Assembly: GCA_033032175.1 (NCBI GenBank)
Contig: CM065304.1
Location: forward strand, 29,394,653-29,458,652
Direction: 5' to 3'
Origin: Saturnia japonica
Lineage: Eukaryota > Arthropoda > Insecta > Lepidoptera > Saturniidae
Length of the DNA stretch: 64,000 nt
This document shows positions 36,850 through 48,700 of the stretch, piece by piece (the first letter of the stretch is position 1; the number at the start of each line of letters is the position of its first letter). A program made the position numbers and the translations under genes. The notes below the pieces were generated by a model, which saw only the letters and a list, made by a program, of their open reading frames with translations, made no database searches and was not told the DNA's origin.

Positions 36850-37320
36850 CCCCTTATCCTTAAGTAACTTGACCTTTAAGTAGGGTCAGCACAACATGTT
36901 TTCTTCTTCCACTCCATTCTATCATCTCAGTATTCACACGTTTTATACGCATATCATTCTTCACACAATCCATCCATACCTTCTTCGGTCTTCATCTACT
37001 CCTGTATCTATCCATCTTCATACTTAATATTCTTTTAGTTATATAACTTTCATCCCTCCTCATGACATGCCCGTACTATGCTAGCCTATAACCACTCAAC
37101 TTATCTGTGACTGGTGCTATTTTAAGACTTCCTCTACTTACTTACTTACTCCACACATCCATCTTAACATTCGCATCTCTGCTACGTGTAATCTTCTTTC
37201 ATCTAGTTTTTTAGTTGCCCAGCACTCAAATCCATACGTCAAGAAAGATCTTATAATGGTTTTATACACTTTTCCCTTAAGCTTCTGTGGCATTCGAGGA
37301 TCACAATATGTTATCCCCGA
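36850..37320 (-). mobile_element. RTE-type LINE C-terminal remnant (a)
   Basis: On the minus strand the translation gives RMPQKLKGKVYKTIIRSF, TYGFECWATKKLDERRLHV, AEMRMLRWMCGVSK, GHVMRRDESYITKRILSM and RPKKVWMDCVKNDMRIK. These are in the order of RTE-like reverse transcriptase C-termini, ending in a 'HVVLTLLKGQVT' equivalent. One frameshift sits at a (gtaa) repeat near 37140. It represents only the last ~150 codons. Confidence 0.8.
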
Positions 37321-37549
37321 AATTATGTTATTGTAAAATTGTCAAAAAACGAAAGATTTATTTACATAAAAAAAAGTACCCAAATTTACAGGAGCTCTAG
37401 ATGTTAAGTAACGATACGATTGAAGCGAATCTGCGTCGACCAGCAATCAAGTGTAACTAATAACTGCTGGAAAGCACATCGATAGGCGCTTCCAAATATA
37501 CTTTACATTGAAATTGCCAGAAAAGTACTAGATACGCCTTACCAATGCT

Positions 37550-37662
37550 ATATCGTCATCCTGATGATTTCTATCACCGAAAACCGACGTTTCCTGTTGA
37601 ATTTGAATCCACGTCGTTATTCGCGTGCTATCGGAGAACGTCACTACTGAGCTATTATCTAA
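37550..37662 (-). repeat. Possible tRNA-related SINE remnant
   Basis: The minus strand reads 'tagctcagtagtgacg', resembling an A box, and about 40 bp later 'gtggattcaaattc', a degenerate B box. No second copy is seen in the window, so the call is weak. Confidence 0.3.
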
Positions 37663-37744
37663 AATTCCTAATTTAATAAATATGCACATTATGCTTGTTT
37701 AGTTCGCTGGGTTAATAAAACAATGAATTATATGTTACACTAAA

Positions 37745-38285
37745 TGCATTATACATACATACATAAATCACGCCTATTTCCCAATGGGGTAGGCAGAGAC
37801 CACGTCCTTCCACCTGCAACGATCCTGGCATACCTCTTTCGCTTCTTCGACATTCATTAATCTTTTCATGCATGCTCGTCGGTTTAGAGTACTCTTGACC
37901 TTACCTTTCTTCAGAACGTCTCCGATTTGATCGATAAACGTTCATCTAGGCCTTCCTCTTCCCACGATTCATTTTGTCACTCGCATCATAAATTTGTTTA
38001 GTCATTCTTCTTTCATTCATCCTCTCAACATGCCCAAACCATCTAAGCATCCCTTTCTCAATCCGTGTGACTATATCTTCTTTCACACCACAAAGCTCTC
38101 TTATCACACTATTTCTTATCCTGTCACTCAATTTCACTCCTAACATACCTCTTAGCGCTCTCATTTCTACTGCATTTATTTTACTTTCATGATTTTTCTG
38201 CCACACCCAGCTTTCACTTCCGTGCATGAGTGTTGGAACCAATTCTCCCCTATACACAGTCAAACGAGCTTTCATAGAAATTCTC
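37745..38285 (-). mobile_element. RTE-type LINE C-terminal remnant (b)
   Basis: A different RTE lineage from its neighbour at 36850. The minus strand encodes KARLTVYRGELVPTLMHGSE, SWVWQKNHESKINAVEMRAL, GVKEDIVTRIEKGMLRWFGH and VERMNERRMTKQIYDASD. After a stop or frameshift near 37950, it continues with 'DVLKKGKVKSTLNRRACMKR' and 'CRWKDVVSAYPIGK'. The element ends in 'atttatgtatgtatgtat'. Everything upstream of the last ~180 codons is lost. Confidence 0.85.
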
Positions 38286-41200
38286 TGGCGGCTTATAAAT
38301 ACATTATTCTGTTCAGAAAATGTGGACACCGGGTAACAGATAATAAACAAGACGAGAGAGGTTCTTCGTGTAATAACAATATCGACGCCACAATCAATAT
38401 AGAATTACACTTTTCATTTAATCTGAATTACAATCATAGACCTATTATAAAACATTTCAATTATAAATGATTTAGGCTTTAAATTATCAAATAACTAATT
38501 TCATATTTTACAAAACAATATTTAAATCGAATAAAAATATGCATAGGGCATATATATATATAGTTTGTAAGACGTTGCGAACTACTCTTCATTAAGTCAT
38601 TACACGGACGCATCGATTATTAAAGTCGATATTCAAAACAAAACGACTTGTCTAGTAAAATACATAAAATGTATTGTATTACAATGATTTTGTCCGAACC
38701 AACTAACTAAAACATTAAAAGCCGAAACGTAAAACCGTAGAGAGGAAACCTAATGACCCTTTTAAGGTCTAGTTTTCGTGTAACCACTTATCTATAATCC
38801 TAAACTTGATAAATTATCAGCGAGTGTCGATCATCTATCGTGATCCGTGTCATCCGGCACCTGACCTTGAGAGTTAGTCTTTAATTCCACGTTTACCGTC
38901 TCCATATCTTGCGGTTGAGTGTGACTTTTATATTGAACATATAATCAAATGTCTTTTTCTTTCTTCTTCCTTTGTTTCTATCTCAACAAATAGGTGAGTC
39001 TAAATCTGGTCATATAAAAGTATTCACAGTGTGTTACAAAAGTTAGTAAAAATTATTATAACAAAAAAAAATGTTTCAATTTCAGAGATTTTGTTATTAC
39101 ATATTCAGCTTCGTAATGTCACGGTTTGTAAAGAAACTTCAATTTTATACTAGAGTTTAAATGTATAATGAGATGAGGTACTTTTAGAACAGAATATAAA
39201 AATGCCATTTATTATAAACGTTAAGAAAATACGGCAAATTCTATAATTGGCATGAAGCTTTCATGTATAATTGCCTGGCACAAGGAACCGAGAGCTGGCA
39301 ACATACGAGTGATGCGGTCAATTCATTAATTATGCATTAAAGTATAATATCATATCATATCGCTGCAGTGAGTACATATATATATATGTATATATATGTA
39401 TATATGCATGTATAGTTTATGTTATAACAATTTTAATATTCTTAATGTCCGTTGCGTTTGCGTTATTATCTCAGCAAAAGTTGGTACATACGTAAACGAA
39501 TAAAAAACTTCTTATTTTTTAGTAATATATCTTTCGAAATCGCTGCAAAAGTTGATATTTATAATACCATCCTGCTACTGCTACGGAGCAATGGTCTAAA
39601 ACAAACATGCTCTGATCTATTACGTTTAGACCTTGAGACATATTGCTTGAATGAGACTTATAAACGTCAAAATACTACAAACACTTCGTGAATAGCAGTA
39701 TATAAACTCGATCAGCCATGCGAACATTATTGTTATTTTTATTTTGTTACATTTTTAAAAGTTGTTTTTACAACGTTTTATTTACAATAATGAATCATTT
39801 ATAGTAATAATATCCGTCCGTAAATGTTTTTGAAGTAGCAATGGGTAATAGAGGATTTTTTAGGTAAAGAAGGGAAACTATCTATTGAATTTCGTTAGCC
39901 GTTTCTGAAACTATATGTTTTAGTAGTTATAACTATAAAGATATCTATTGTAGTGTAGATAGCTGGTTTATCGGCACGAAGTTATTGTCGCTGTTGTTTT
40001 AATAGAATTTTATATGTTACGAAACTGTCTTTAACACTATAATTTATATAATAATATTATTTGAAGTTATTTTTGTTTCGGATTCGTATACTCTTTTTAC
40101 TTTCTGATAATAATGTTGCTGCCCAAGGCCAGTCTGAAAGAAAACTGATCTTCGAGATGTACCTGTCACAGATATATACATATATACACGTTATACACTA
40201 TAGGTACCTACTTGTAATCAACTAATTGTTATTACAATGTATACCAAATTAAATTTAAAAATGACTATTAAATAGTTCACAGTTACTTTAAATGTGCAAT
40301 TTAAATCATAACACAACACGAACTAAAAAAATTCAATAGCTATATAACTGCATATTTCACAAATATAAGTGCACTTGTTTACTTCAAAGCCACAGTTATA
40401 TAGGGATGAAAGTTAACGGAATAAATTCTAATGTGTGGGAACGAGACAATAATGATTTTTTATTAACTGCGTACAACAAACTTCGACTCGAAAGTGAAAA
40501 TAGCGACGTTTTCTCATCGCACGGGGCGTTTAGTGTTTGAGTAACGACCAAAACCGCTACTAAGAAATAAATAGTTTAGTTACGATGCAATAACCCGCTG
40601 TTGCACAGATACATAGTTACAATAACTATCTACGTTGCGCAACGACAAAGCCTATTTTGTTCAAAATGGCTTTAGAACCTTATTATAGAATCTAACTATT
40701 TAACTATAGTATTTGCGATGAAATTTCAAGATTTTCTTTGTACTTTATTATGTAACTTTTTGTCCTGCTTCTAATGGAAGGCTTTACCACTACAGTAATT
40801 TATAGTTCTGAAAAGTTTCAGTTGATGAAGGGTACTACAATATATTCCATTACCAACCATGTGAATTGAAATTAAGTATTTCGATTCACATTTTCAATTA
40901 TTATTATTTTAGTGAATGCGTCGTATGAGAAGGTAATAAAATATGTAATGTATTCACCAAGCTTGTAATAAAGACGATTCTAAATTCACTTTGCCGAGGA
41001 AGAGCAAGTAGCTGCCCTCTGCTATCATTCCGTGTAATAAATCTTATCTAAAAACTAAGGACACTTGAAAATTGAATTTAACTCGGGCGCTAGCCGAGTA
41101 AATCAAATGACAAGTTCTATCACGGATTTTCATCCCCTTTATTACATTATCTGTAAAGATAAAAGGTAATGTTCTAACTGACTCATCATCGCTCAACCCC

Positions 41201-41830
41201 AATTACTGGGGATAGAAATTTGAAATTTGGGAAGGGTGTTGACTTTATATTTAGTCATTAATTAAGAAGATTTCTCGAAATCAAAAGAAAGGTGTGAAAG
41301 CGAGAATAGTTTTTATGAGAAATATTAATTTTGCAGTTAGATGTAGGTGATATCTGACATAAATATATTTTGACACAAGCAATTAAATACGTATTTCAAA
41401 TTCAACCCCCAAGGGTATGGAAATGAGTGGAAAAGTTTGTAAGAGAAATCATATTTTTCAGGTCAGATTTATACCATGAGGCCAGTTCCAGAGTTAGTTC
41501 CAAAATCAGCCTGGGTGGCACGGCACACTTTAGCATTAGACAGAACAAACCCTGACGTGTTCAATAAGGAAGTGTCATTATCGCATTCTAACTTTCTGTC
41601 TACACTTTGTTCTGTATAATAAGCACACTATTTGTATCATTTATTGATTTAACGTACAATACGTATAGCAAAATATTAATACAATTAAATTTATTTAAAA
41701 AAAACTGTAGAAATCGTTTAGTATATGCCAGCGGAGCCGCGGGTGGAAAGCTAGTTTATCTATAAAGATTGTTTACGAACGAAAAATACCGCAGAATCAA
41801 CGTTAATGTTTTAAAATATGAATATGTAGT
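38286..41830. other. Long gene-free stretch
   Basis: I see no recognisable gene. A (tatatg)-rich microsatellite is at 39377-39412. Short ORFs have no domain. Near 41700-41760 the minus strand carries a retroposon-head-like motif, 'actagctttccacccgcggc'. Confidence 0.4.
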
Positions 41831-41834
41831 GGAA

Positions 41835-41985
41835 GAAAAATCGCAGGCAGACCCGCTACAAGCTGCTCTGATGACCTGGTGAAGTTACGGGCAGCACAGG
41901 ACCAGTCGTTGTGACGATCTTTGGGGATGAGGAGGGGAGGCTTATGTACAGTAAAGGACCACTTTCAGCTAACATGATAATGACG
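41835..41985 (+). mobile_element. LINE 3'-end fragment
   Basis: Same tail family as 21320-21560: the segments 'gctctgatgacctggtgaag', 'gcacaggaccagtcgttgtg' and 'cgatctttgggg' correspond in order, with indels. It ends in an 'acatgataatgacgat' tail. Confidence 0.55.
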
Positions 41986-42575
41986 ATATAAAACCTAATC
42001 GTTATAGAAAAATAAGGAATAAAGAAAAATATGAAAAATAAACCATTTATCGAATAAAGACGATTGAAAGTAATGATTATTCTTGAAATATATTTGGCAC
42101 TGTTCAGTCAATTTATAAACAAGCATCTGAACTCAAGTTTAGACGGGTCTCATAATATTAAGTGACGATGTGACCCAAGATAGTAACACGTTAAGCTTAG
42201 TAAAAGTAAGGACTTTAAATGCTCAACAGAGAACAAATTGATGTAATTAAAATCTAGGCTATTTAGGATACGATTTGTGAACAGACTTGTTCCATTAATA
42301 TACAAGTTTCATCAATCACGGCATTTAAAACAGTATATTATTTAAAATCAGTGTTAGTTTGTTGCGCTCACCCGTAAGTAACTATATATACACTGACCTT
42401 ATGAAACGTAAGAAACTGAAGCTAGTCACTATGTCAGTATTTCGCTATATTCGTATACGGAAAGCTTATCACCCCGATATCACCAATGTTCAGCAAGTAG
42501 TGCCTCGTCTGCAGGTGACAGTCCTCTTTGATATCTCGATATGTTTGTTAAACAACACTACCCTTTATTTAAATA
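41986..42575. other. Gene-free stretch
   Basis: Nothing recognised; the 73-codon frame at 42359-42580 runs into the family R head. Confidence 0.35.
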
Positions 42576-43090
42576 ACTAGCTGTGCCCGTGGCTTCGCTC
42601 TTATGGACTACAAAATGCCGGCGCGAATCTTGCACCCCCGCTCCCGGTCATTTTAAAGATAAAAATGCTTATTTTGGGTGTTCCTTAGAAGATAGACTCT
42701 CCCGAACTTTTTTGTAGATATTTTTAATTCCTATAATTATTTAGTACATTAATTTGCTATATATCTTATGGTTTACTCAGCGTAAGCCATTTAAGCGCCC
42801 GAATTGATTCACCATGACGTTTTATTTTTATTTATTCGGAATCCTAATTATTTTTCTAAAATAAAAGTAGCCTAAGTTACTTCCTATATCATCAGCTATC
42901 TGTCAGTGAAAGTTCCGTCAAAATCGGTCCAACCGTTTCGGAGATTACCTGGAACAAAAAGACAGACAAAAATTTTTTAAATGGGCTTTTTGTTATATGT
43001 ATTTTATATACCTTCATATGCATTTAGTAAAAGAACTGTTATTTTGACGTTACAAACAGACACTTCCATTTTATTATAATAATTGTATAG
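42576..43090 (+). repeat. Family R, near full-length copy
   Basis: Begins 'actagctgtgcccgtggctt' and ends with the 'cacttccattttatt' 3' block. It keeps all internal blocks, including 'gtccaaccgtttcggagatt', but has only a short (gaca) tract. Confidence 0.8.
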
Positions 43091-43974
43091 ATAGAAATTC
43101 ACGCTTTTATAAATAGATTGAGGAGCAATATTAAAAGTATTTTTTTTTTCTATTATTATTATTTTAATAGTAGTGGAGTAAGATTTTTATATTAGGTACT
43201 ATACACATTTACTACTAAATGATACGTGCAATCACTTTAAATATATTCATTGTTTACTTTCCGAGTTCCAGGTCGCTCCTCAATTCAGATGTTTAAATTG
43301 AGAAACCACTTTTACATTTTTCATACAAAATCATCCGCATAAGTACTAAATAAAGGTGTGAGAATACATTTATAATTTATTAATTCTTAAAGACATTTTT
43401 TTTTTAAACTAAAATTTACAAATTTAATTTCTGAGTGATAATAAAAGTGTATAAAGTTATATTTATTTAATACGAGAAATTTCATAACGTTTAATTTGTA
43501 GGGTAGATACTTTACTCGTGTATGTGGTAAAGGTAGTGGCTAGTAGCCAGCAGCCGACAATAAAGTGAAAATAGAGGATAATACGTGACACGTATAACGT
43601 AATGGATGGAATCAATTTTGTCCATCGAGACTACGCAGGGCCCATACAGATAAGTTTCACAGTTAATAATCGGTAAAGGTGACCCGTATGATAGTATACG
43701 CCAAGTTATAGAACTAGTAGCAACTTAACTACCTACACCATAATTCGTAAGTAGTACACTCTCTCAGCCGACGTACTTTATGGACATGTCCGTTACTCTT
43801 TCCGGCGCGGCATGCACATAATTATTGCCCTATGTCGGTAAAATGTAGTATCTAATTCAAAAATAATAAATTGATAATATATTAATTATTGTAAGATATT
43901 CTTGGATATATTATAATTTGTTTAAGAGAAATATATAAACAATACTTTTATTTTAATATACAGAGCTATATTAA
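43091..43974. other. Gene-free AT-rich stretch
   Basis: Nothing recognised. Confidence 0.35.
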
Positions 43975-44140
43975 ATGAAATATGGGGAGATAATCTCATA
44001 CGCGGCCATTGAATTCAAACTAAGCAAAGGTTTTATTACGGTCACTAAACAACTGATATTCTTACTTATATAGATATTCAACACCCAGACAAACAACTGA
44101 CAATTATGCTCATTACAGAAATGTCAGTCATATGCGGGAT
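43975..44140 (-). repeat. SINE family B body fragment
   Basis: Matches the non-tRNA body of the element at 11307-11545: 'cggccattgaattcaaacta' versus 'cggccatttaattccaaact', then 'aagcaaag' and 'caacacccaga'. It lacks the tRNA-like head. Confidence 0.6.
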
Positions 44141-44893
44141 TATTATCGTGTTTACTGTTTTAGATTAACTGCATAAATAACAAATTCGCAAGACTTTATT
44201 ATTATATATGTCGAAGAGAGATATATCACAGGATAGCCTATCGGAGACACTTTGATTTTCCTCGATATCTTCATTCTATATTATTCATCGAGGATATTCA
44301 TCTAGTGGGTATAATTAGCGTTAAGTGCAAGCACTGCTAAGATGTCCACGATCTGAAAACCCCAGTGACAATGATGTCGGTTTATTTGGGGTTGCCCCCA
44401 GTGGCCCCCAACCTCTCCTAGATAGCCACCCCAAGCGTCGCATGTCTGATGTTATCGCTGTCCGTAGATGACCTGTTAATTGATCTAGAACTTCCTCACG
44501 ATCCGACAAGCTCCAACTAGAATGATCTTCACATCGGGTTCCGACTCAGTGTACTGCCTCGAACAATCTTTATCAATATTAAGGATCTTCACGATATGAT
44601 GCGGTTCTAGTAAGAATCATCCTTCAAACTCGTTATTGTATGCTTGTATATGGCTAGGTGGAATACACAGAACATTTCTTGTTAGCAAACAGCGTCTTTA
44701 CATTCTTTCGGTTTATTTTATTTCCCACGTATTTTGGTACTTCAGATAACTATTACCTCGTTGGTATGAGACGTGTTTTCTTTTTCTTAGATAATCACAG
44801 ACGATTCTTTGACGTATATAAGTATTAACTATAAAAAAAATATTTAATGTAACTAGATGGCACCATCGGTAACGTTTCCGCTAGAAATATTAT
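44141..44893. other. Unclassified stretch
   Basis: The 62-codon minus-strand frame at 44321-44509 has no domain I recognise. The interval 44330-44640 is less AT-rich than its flanks and may be an old repeat. Confidence 0.3.
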
Positions 44894-45217
44894 GAAAATA
44901 AAATGCTTATTGTGGGTGTTCTTGCAAAGATAAATGTATACTTTCCCGGACTTTTTTGTAGGTCTTTTTAATGCCTATGATTATGTAGTACATTAATTTG
45001 CTATATCTCTTATGGTTTACTCAGCATAAGCCATTTAATCACCCGAATTTATTCACAGTGTGACTAGTTTTTTTTTATTTGTGCGGAACCCTAATTCTTT
45101 TTCTAAAATAAAAGTAACCTAAGTTACTCCCTATATCATCAGCTATCTATCAGTGAAAGTCCCGTCAAAATCGGTGTAATCGTTTCGGAGATTACCCGGA
45201 ACAGACAGACAAAAATT
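44894..45217 (+). repeat. Family R, both ends missing
   Basis: Homology starts in the middle at 'aaatgcttattgtgggtgtt' and ends after 'gagattacccggaacagaca'. The GC-rich head and the 3' extension are absent. Confidence 0.75.
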
Positions 45218-47315
45218 AAATATAAATCTCCATAATTAACCATTATATATGTTCTTAACAAGTTTGTATACCTATATATAGATAATAAATATAGAGCTAT
45301 TGAAATATTTTTAATAGCTACATCAACTTTACATTTATTGAAGTCTCATTTCTCGTACTCTCAGCATCCAATTAGAAGTTTTTATCGGACAATGCTAGTT
45401 TAATCGTATTAGCGTAGTAGTATTTCCATTCTGCGATTATCAGAAAAAGTTAGTTTAGGGATAACGTAGGAGACGGGGAAATGAAAAGACTTGCACCGGA
45501 CACTAATTGTCCCTTTGTGGTCGTAAACAAACGAGGCGACGCGACGTGCTTTGAATTGTAAATGAAGTTTTATGCAGACGGCAGTCTTTTCGCCACAACT
45601 TTGAAATAACTCCAGGATTCTCCGAGTGGCGAGACTGTGGATGCGATGCGACGTTAAAAACTACAAGCAGCTGATTACAAATCATATGTAAACTTGATTT
45701 TGAACCAACAATGTTCGAATACTGCCGCAATTCATAATATATGATAAGCATGAGTTTTCGATGAAGAAAAACTTGTGATGGAACGTGGTGGTCAATATTT
45801 TTACGCTCGGTTGATTAGCTAATACGAGTTGATTTATATCCCATGTGCACTTATTCCAGCAGCAACATTTAAGATCTAGCTCTATTCCAGGCTTACTGTG
45901 CTAAATTATTATGACGCAATCAGGCTATTTTTCCTTCCCCGAAAAGCTTTAAATAAAACCAGACAAAATCAATACTCTTCATTTGAATGGACACAATAAA
46001 AATAGGAAAGCTCCATTTATTAACCAAATTAATGACTTATTTATGTTTTCAAAGTTTTTAATAGGGGAAGGAGTTATTTTAAAAAAATCGGTCGTTATGT
46101 ACAAGTACTAACGAAGTGATAACGTGTTTTTGGTATTATTATTTAATATTGTAGACCAAAATTGTGTCAATATATTGAATATGAAATCTAAAATAAGGAT
46201 TTTTCCTACTTCCTACAAAATTCTGCTACGAAAGATGACATCCTTTTGTAATCTACTATGACTAGCATCAGTTAAAACTAGGTTCCTCTTAAATTTAGCT
46301 ATAAGCTGCAATGCCCTCATAATAAATGGGCTGCAAATCGTTAGCTACTTCATACTAAAAAAATATATTTAAAGAGGTGGCCTCTGAACGTAAAAGCATA
46401 GTGCTGAAATATAATTATACTAGCACTCACCTCGCGCATGTTTCGACAACTTTACCAGCGCATTAATATTTTCAAACAAACAAACCTTTACTTTATAAAT
46501 AACCAACGTATGACTGTGATTAAATGCAAACCTATAAAGAAGCAAATACAAATTTTAATGATCCGGTATCACGTTCATTCTATAGCGTTTACACGCACTG
46601 TGAATTTACAAAACACGCAATGTTTTCCGCAACTCTGTTACATGAATACCCAATATGAAAACAAATGTACGTACGCTGACTGCGGAAATATTCACAGAAT
46701 AACCGCGATGCGGTGAAAGCACTTTGCAGTTTAAAAATAAATATAAACGAGGAGTTATTTTATAAAACACAAGATGAAATCGAAGATAAGACATGGCAAC
46801 ACAAAAAGATAGCTAAGATTGTTTCGTAATGTACATTACTTACTTAGTACTCACATAAAATAAACCATGCAAATTATGAGAAATTTAAAACCCATCTGAT
46901 GAATAAATCTTTCTACTCAATAACAGAATTTATGAATGATTGACAAAACCACATAGAACAAATTTCAAGAAAAATTTTGACCTTAATATAAATAATATTA
47001 ATAGTAATAAATTATGTAATAAATATTTGACATGATGATTATAGAGTTATATAAATATAAATGTATAAAATGTATGTTTGAAAAACAAATGTAATCATTT
47101 GCCATACCCTATTCAGGGTCCCCATGTATTCGGATACTTTATCATATAAGAACATATGTACATACATGATGCAAATGGATAAATAAATAAATAAAAATAC
47201 ATAAACATTTCGTTTTATTAGAGGTTTTTTTTTATTTCTAGAACTTGGATACAATAATGACATTTCAGTCCCATCGTATCCCAAACATACCACACAGTTA
47301 AATTAGTATCACTAT
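45218..47315. other. Gene-free stretch
   Basis: No gene is recognised. The longest frames (45503-45751 minus, 46438-46716 plus, 47039-47293 minus) show no domain and overlap opposing frames, as expected by chance. Confidence 0.35.
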
Positions 47316-47317
47316 AT

Positions 47318-47560
47318 TAATAAGTGAAGCAAAAATTTTGTACCCCGTTTTAAGCATATTGCGTGCCGGAAGACTGAGATTTGGCATGGGTAAAGTTTAT
47401 ATGGAGGATTGCATTAAGTTAAAATTTATCTATAATATTTGTTACTAATATATTACATTAAATAAATTCATACTGTGAATCCTAACCTGACAAGTGTCAT
47501 TGAACTCATACCTCCCAAAATATTGACATTGTCACTCAATGAAAAGTGATGTAGATAGTT
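47318..47560 (-). repeat. Interspersed repeat, family S (copy 2)
   Basis: Minus-strand counterpart of 29785-30006; on the plus strand it begins 'actatattaataagtgaagc' and ends in 'cactcaatgaaaagtgat'. Confidence 0.7.
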
Positions 47561-47573
47561 TATGAATACTGTA

Positions 47574-47690
47574 AGGGGCCATCCATAAATTACGTCACAC
47601 GTTTAGGGGGAGGGAGAGGGTCGACGAAGTGTGACATTGTGTGACAAGGGGTGGGGAGGGGTCCCAAATTTTGTGACATCACATTTTTTC
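47574..47690 (+). mobile_element. Terminal segment of a DNA transposon (tentative)
   Basis: The block starts 'ggggccatccataaattacg' and is followed by 'tcacacgt', a G-rich run and 'gtgtgacattgtgtgacaag'. I recall this wording as a recurrent repeat terminus in arthropod genomes. No matching inverted end is found downstream in the window. Confidence 0.35.
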
Positions 47691-47811
47691 AAAATATAAT
47701 ATTTTATATCTAAGTACATTAGAACTTCTTTAAGTCGAAAACATCCCAAACTCGAAACGACGATCTAGCCTTTGGCGACTATTACGAGAGGGGTTTTTAC
47801 CACCACCTGTT

Positions 47812-48288
47812 TTGATGAAACAGACGTGTAACGGGTATGTTACCATAGAAAAAGATGACTGTGAAAGAAAATTCACTCCACTGTTACTTCAGCTATCTTT
47901 GGATCTCCGAGTTTCATCATATTTGAAGCAAGTTCCGTATGATACCTATTGCCCCAGTGTCGAGGCATATTTATTTAAGCGATCGTGTGGCATCTGTGGT
48001 TTATATTTTGCATCATACAAGGCCACTAACCTACACAAGAAATCACATAAAACGCAAGAAGAAGTATTGCCCATCGCGAAAATTCGGCCTCAAAGAATTG
48101 CTGCTAGACGTGCCAGGGAAATTCTTTGTTTGAATGATGACAATGAAGCTTTATGGTTAGATGAAGAAGATGTTGATACAATGAATGTTTCTGATGTTAA
48201 CTGTCCAAATGAGAACGATGTGACTAATAGGCCAGTTATAAATAATATAAAGGAATGGGTTCGAAGTCTATGGACTGAAAAGGATTAA
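47812..48288 (+). CDS. C2H2-like zinc-finger ORF, 158 aa, unrecognised
   Basis: I do not recognise this protein as a named gene. It starts MMKQTCNGY and has one C2H2-like unit, CGICGLYFASYKATNLHKKS, ending HKKSHK (about residues 60-80; two Cys two apart, two His four apart). A basic stretch follows (KIRPQRIAARRAREIL, about 90-106), then an acidic Asp/Glu segment (DEEDVDTMNVSDV, about 117-130), and it ends IKEWVRSLWTEKD. The preceding 47574-47690 block looks like a transposon terminus, and family repeats lie on both sides. The ORF may therefore be the C-terminal part of a transposon-encoded protein or a captured exon. No stop or frameshift interrupts it, and its codon pattern reads as coding. 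Confidence 0.5.
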   Translation: MMKQTCNGYVTIEKDDCERKFTPLLLQLSLDLRVSSYLKQVPYDTYCPSVEAYLFKRSCGICGLYFASYKATNLHKKSHKTQEEVLPIAKIRPQRIAARRAREILCLNDDNEALWLDEEDVDTMNVSDVNCPNENDVTNRPVINNIKEWVRSLWTEKD

Positions 48289-48326
48289 GTTTTTATCTTT
48301 CATTAAAGTGATTGTTTTTATGTAAC

Positions 48327-48371
48327 AACGAGTTTATAAAAACCACGAGGACACAGGTTTTTAAACTCGTT
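48327..48371. repeat. Hairpin just downstream of the C2H2-like ORF
   Basis: AACGAGTTTATAAAAACC pairs with GGTTTTTAAACTCGTT, apart from a 2-nt bulge, across an 11-12 nt loop. It begins 39 bp after the stop codon. Confidence 0.6.
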
Positions 48372-48384
48372 CGTGTGCTCGATT

Positions 48385-48700
48385 TTTTTTATACAACATA
48401 GACGACAGACAAGCATACGGCTCGCCGGATGGTAAGCGGCTATCGCAGCCTATGAATGCTTGTAATACCGTAATAACATAGGTTTCACTAGTACATTGCC
48501 GGGGAACTCCCCCCCCCCCCTTCCCCAAAGAACTCTGGGAACCCTACATATCATAGGAACACAACACAAGGTTATTTGGCTGCGGTCTCCTGTAAGGCTG
48601 ATGTATTTCCACGGGTCGGACTTTTGGGTAAGCACGTTCCATCGTCGGCCTTATCATTACTTACCATCAGGTGAGTTTGAGGCTAAGCGAGTGCCTGTAC
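48385..48700 (+). repeat. Interspersed repeat, family P (copy 2)
   Basis: Longer than the copy at 838. It contains 'cggatggtaagcggctatcg', a 13-nt C run near 48509, 'aggaacacaacacaaggtta' and a right end 'ttaccatcaggtgag'. That right end is nearly the reverse complement of the left 'ctcgccggatggtaag', so the family may have imperfect terminal inverted repeats. Confidence 0.6.

Noticed and set aside
44321..44509. 62-codon minus-strand ORF starting MSDREEVLDQ
   Set aside because: No recognisable family, no supporting splice or promoter signals, length within chance.
46438..46716. 92-codon plus-strand ORF
   Set aside because: No domain, opposed by an overlapping minus-strand frame, and compositionally unremarkable.
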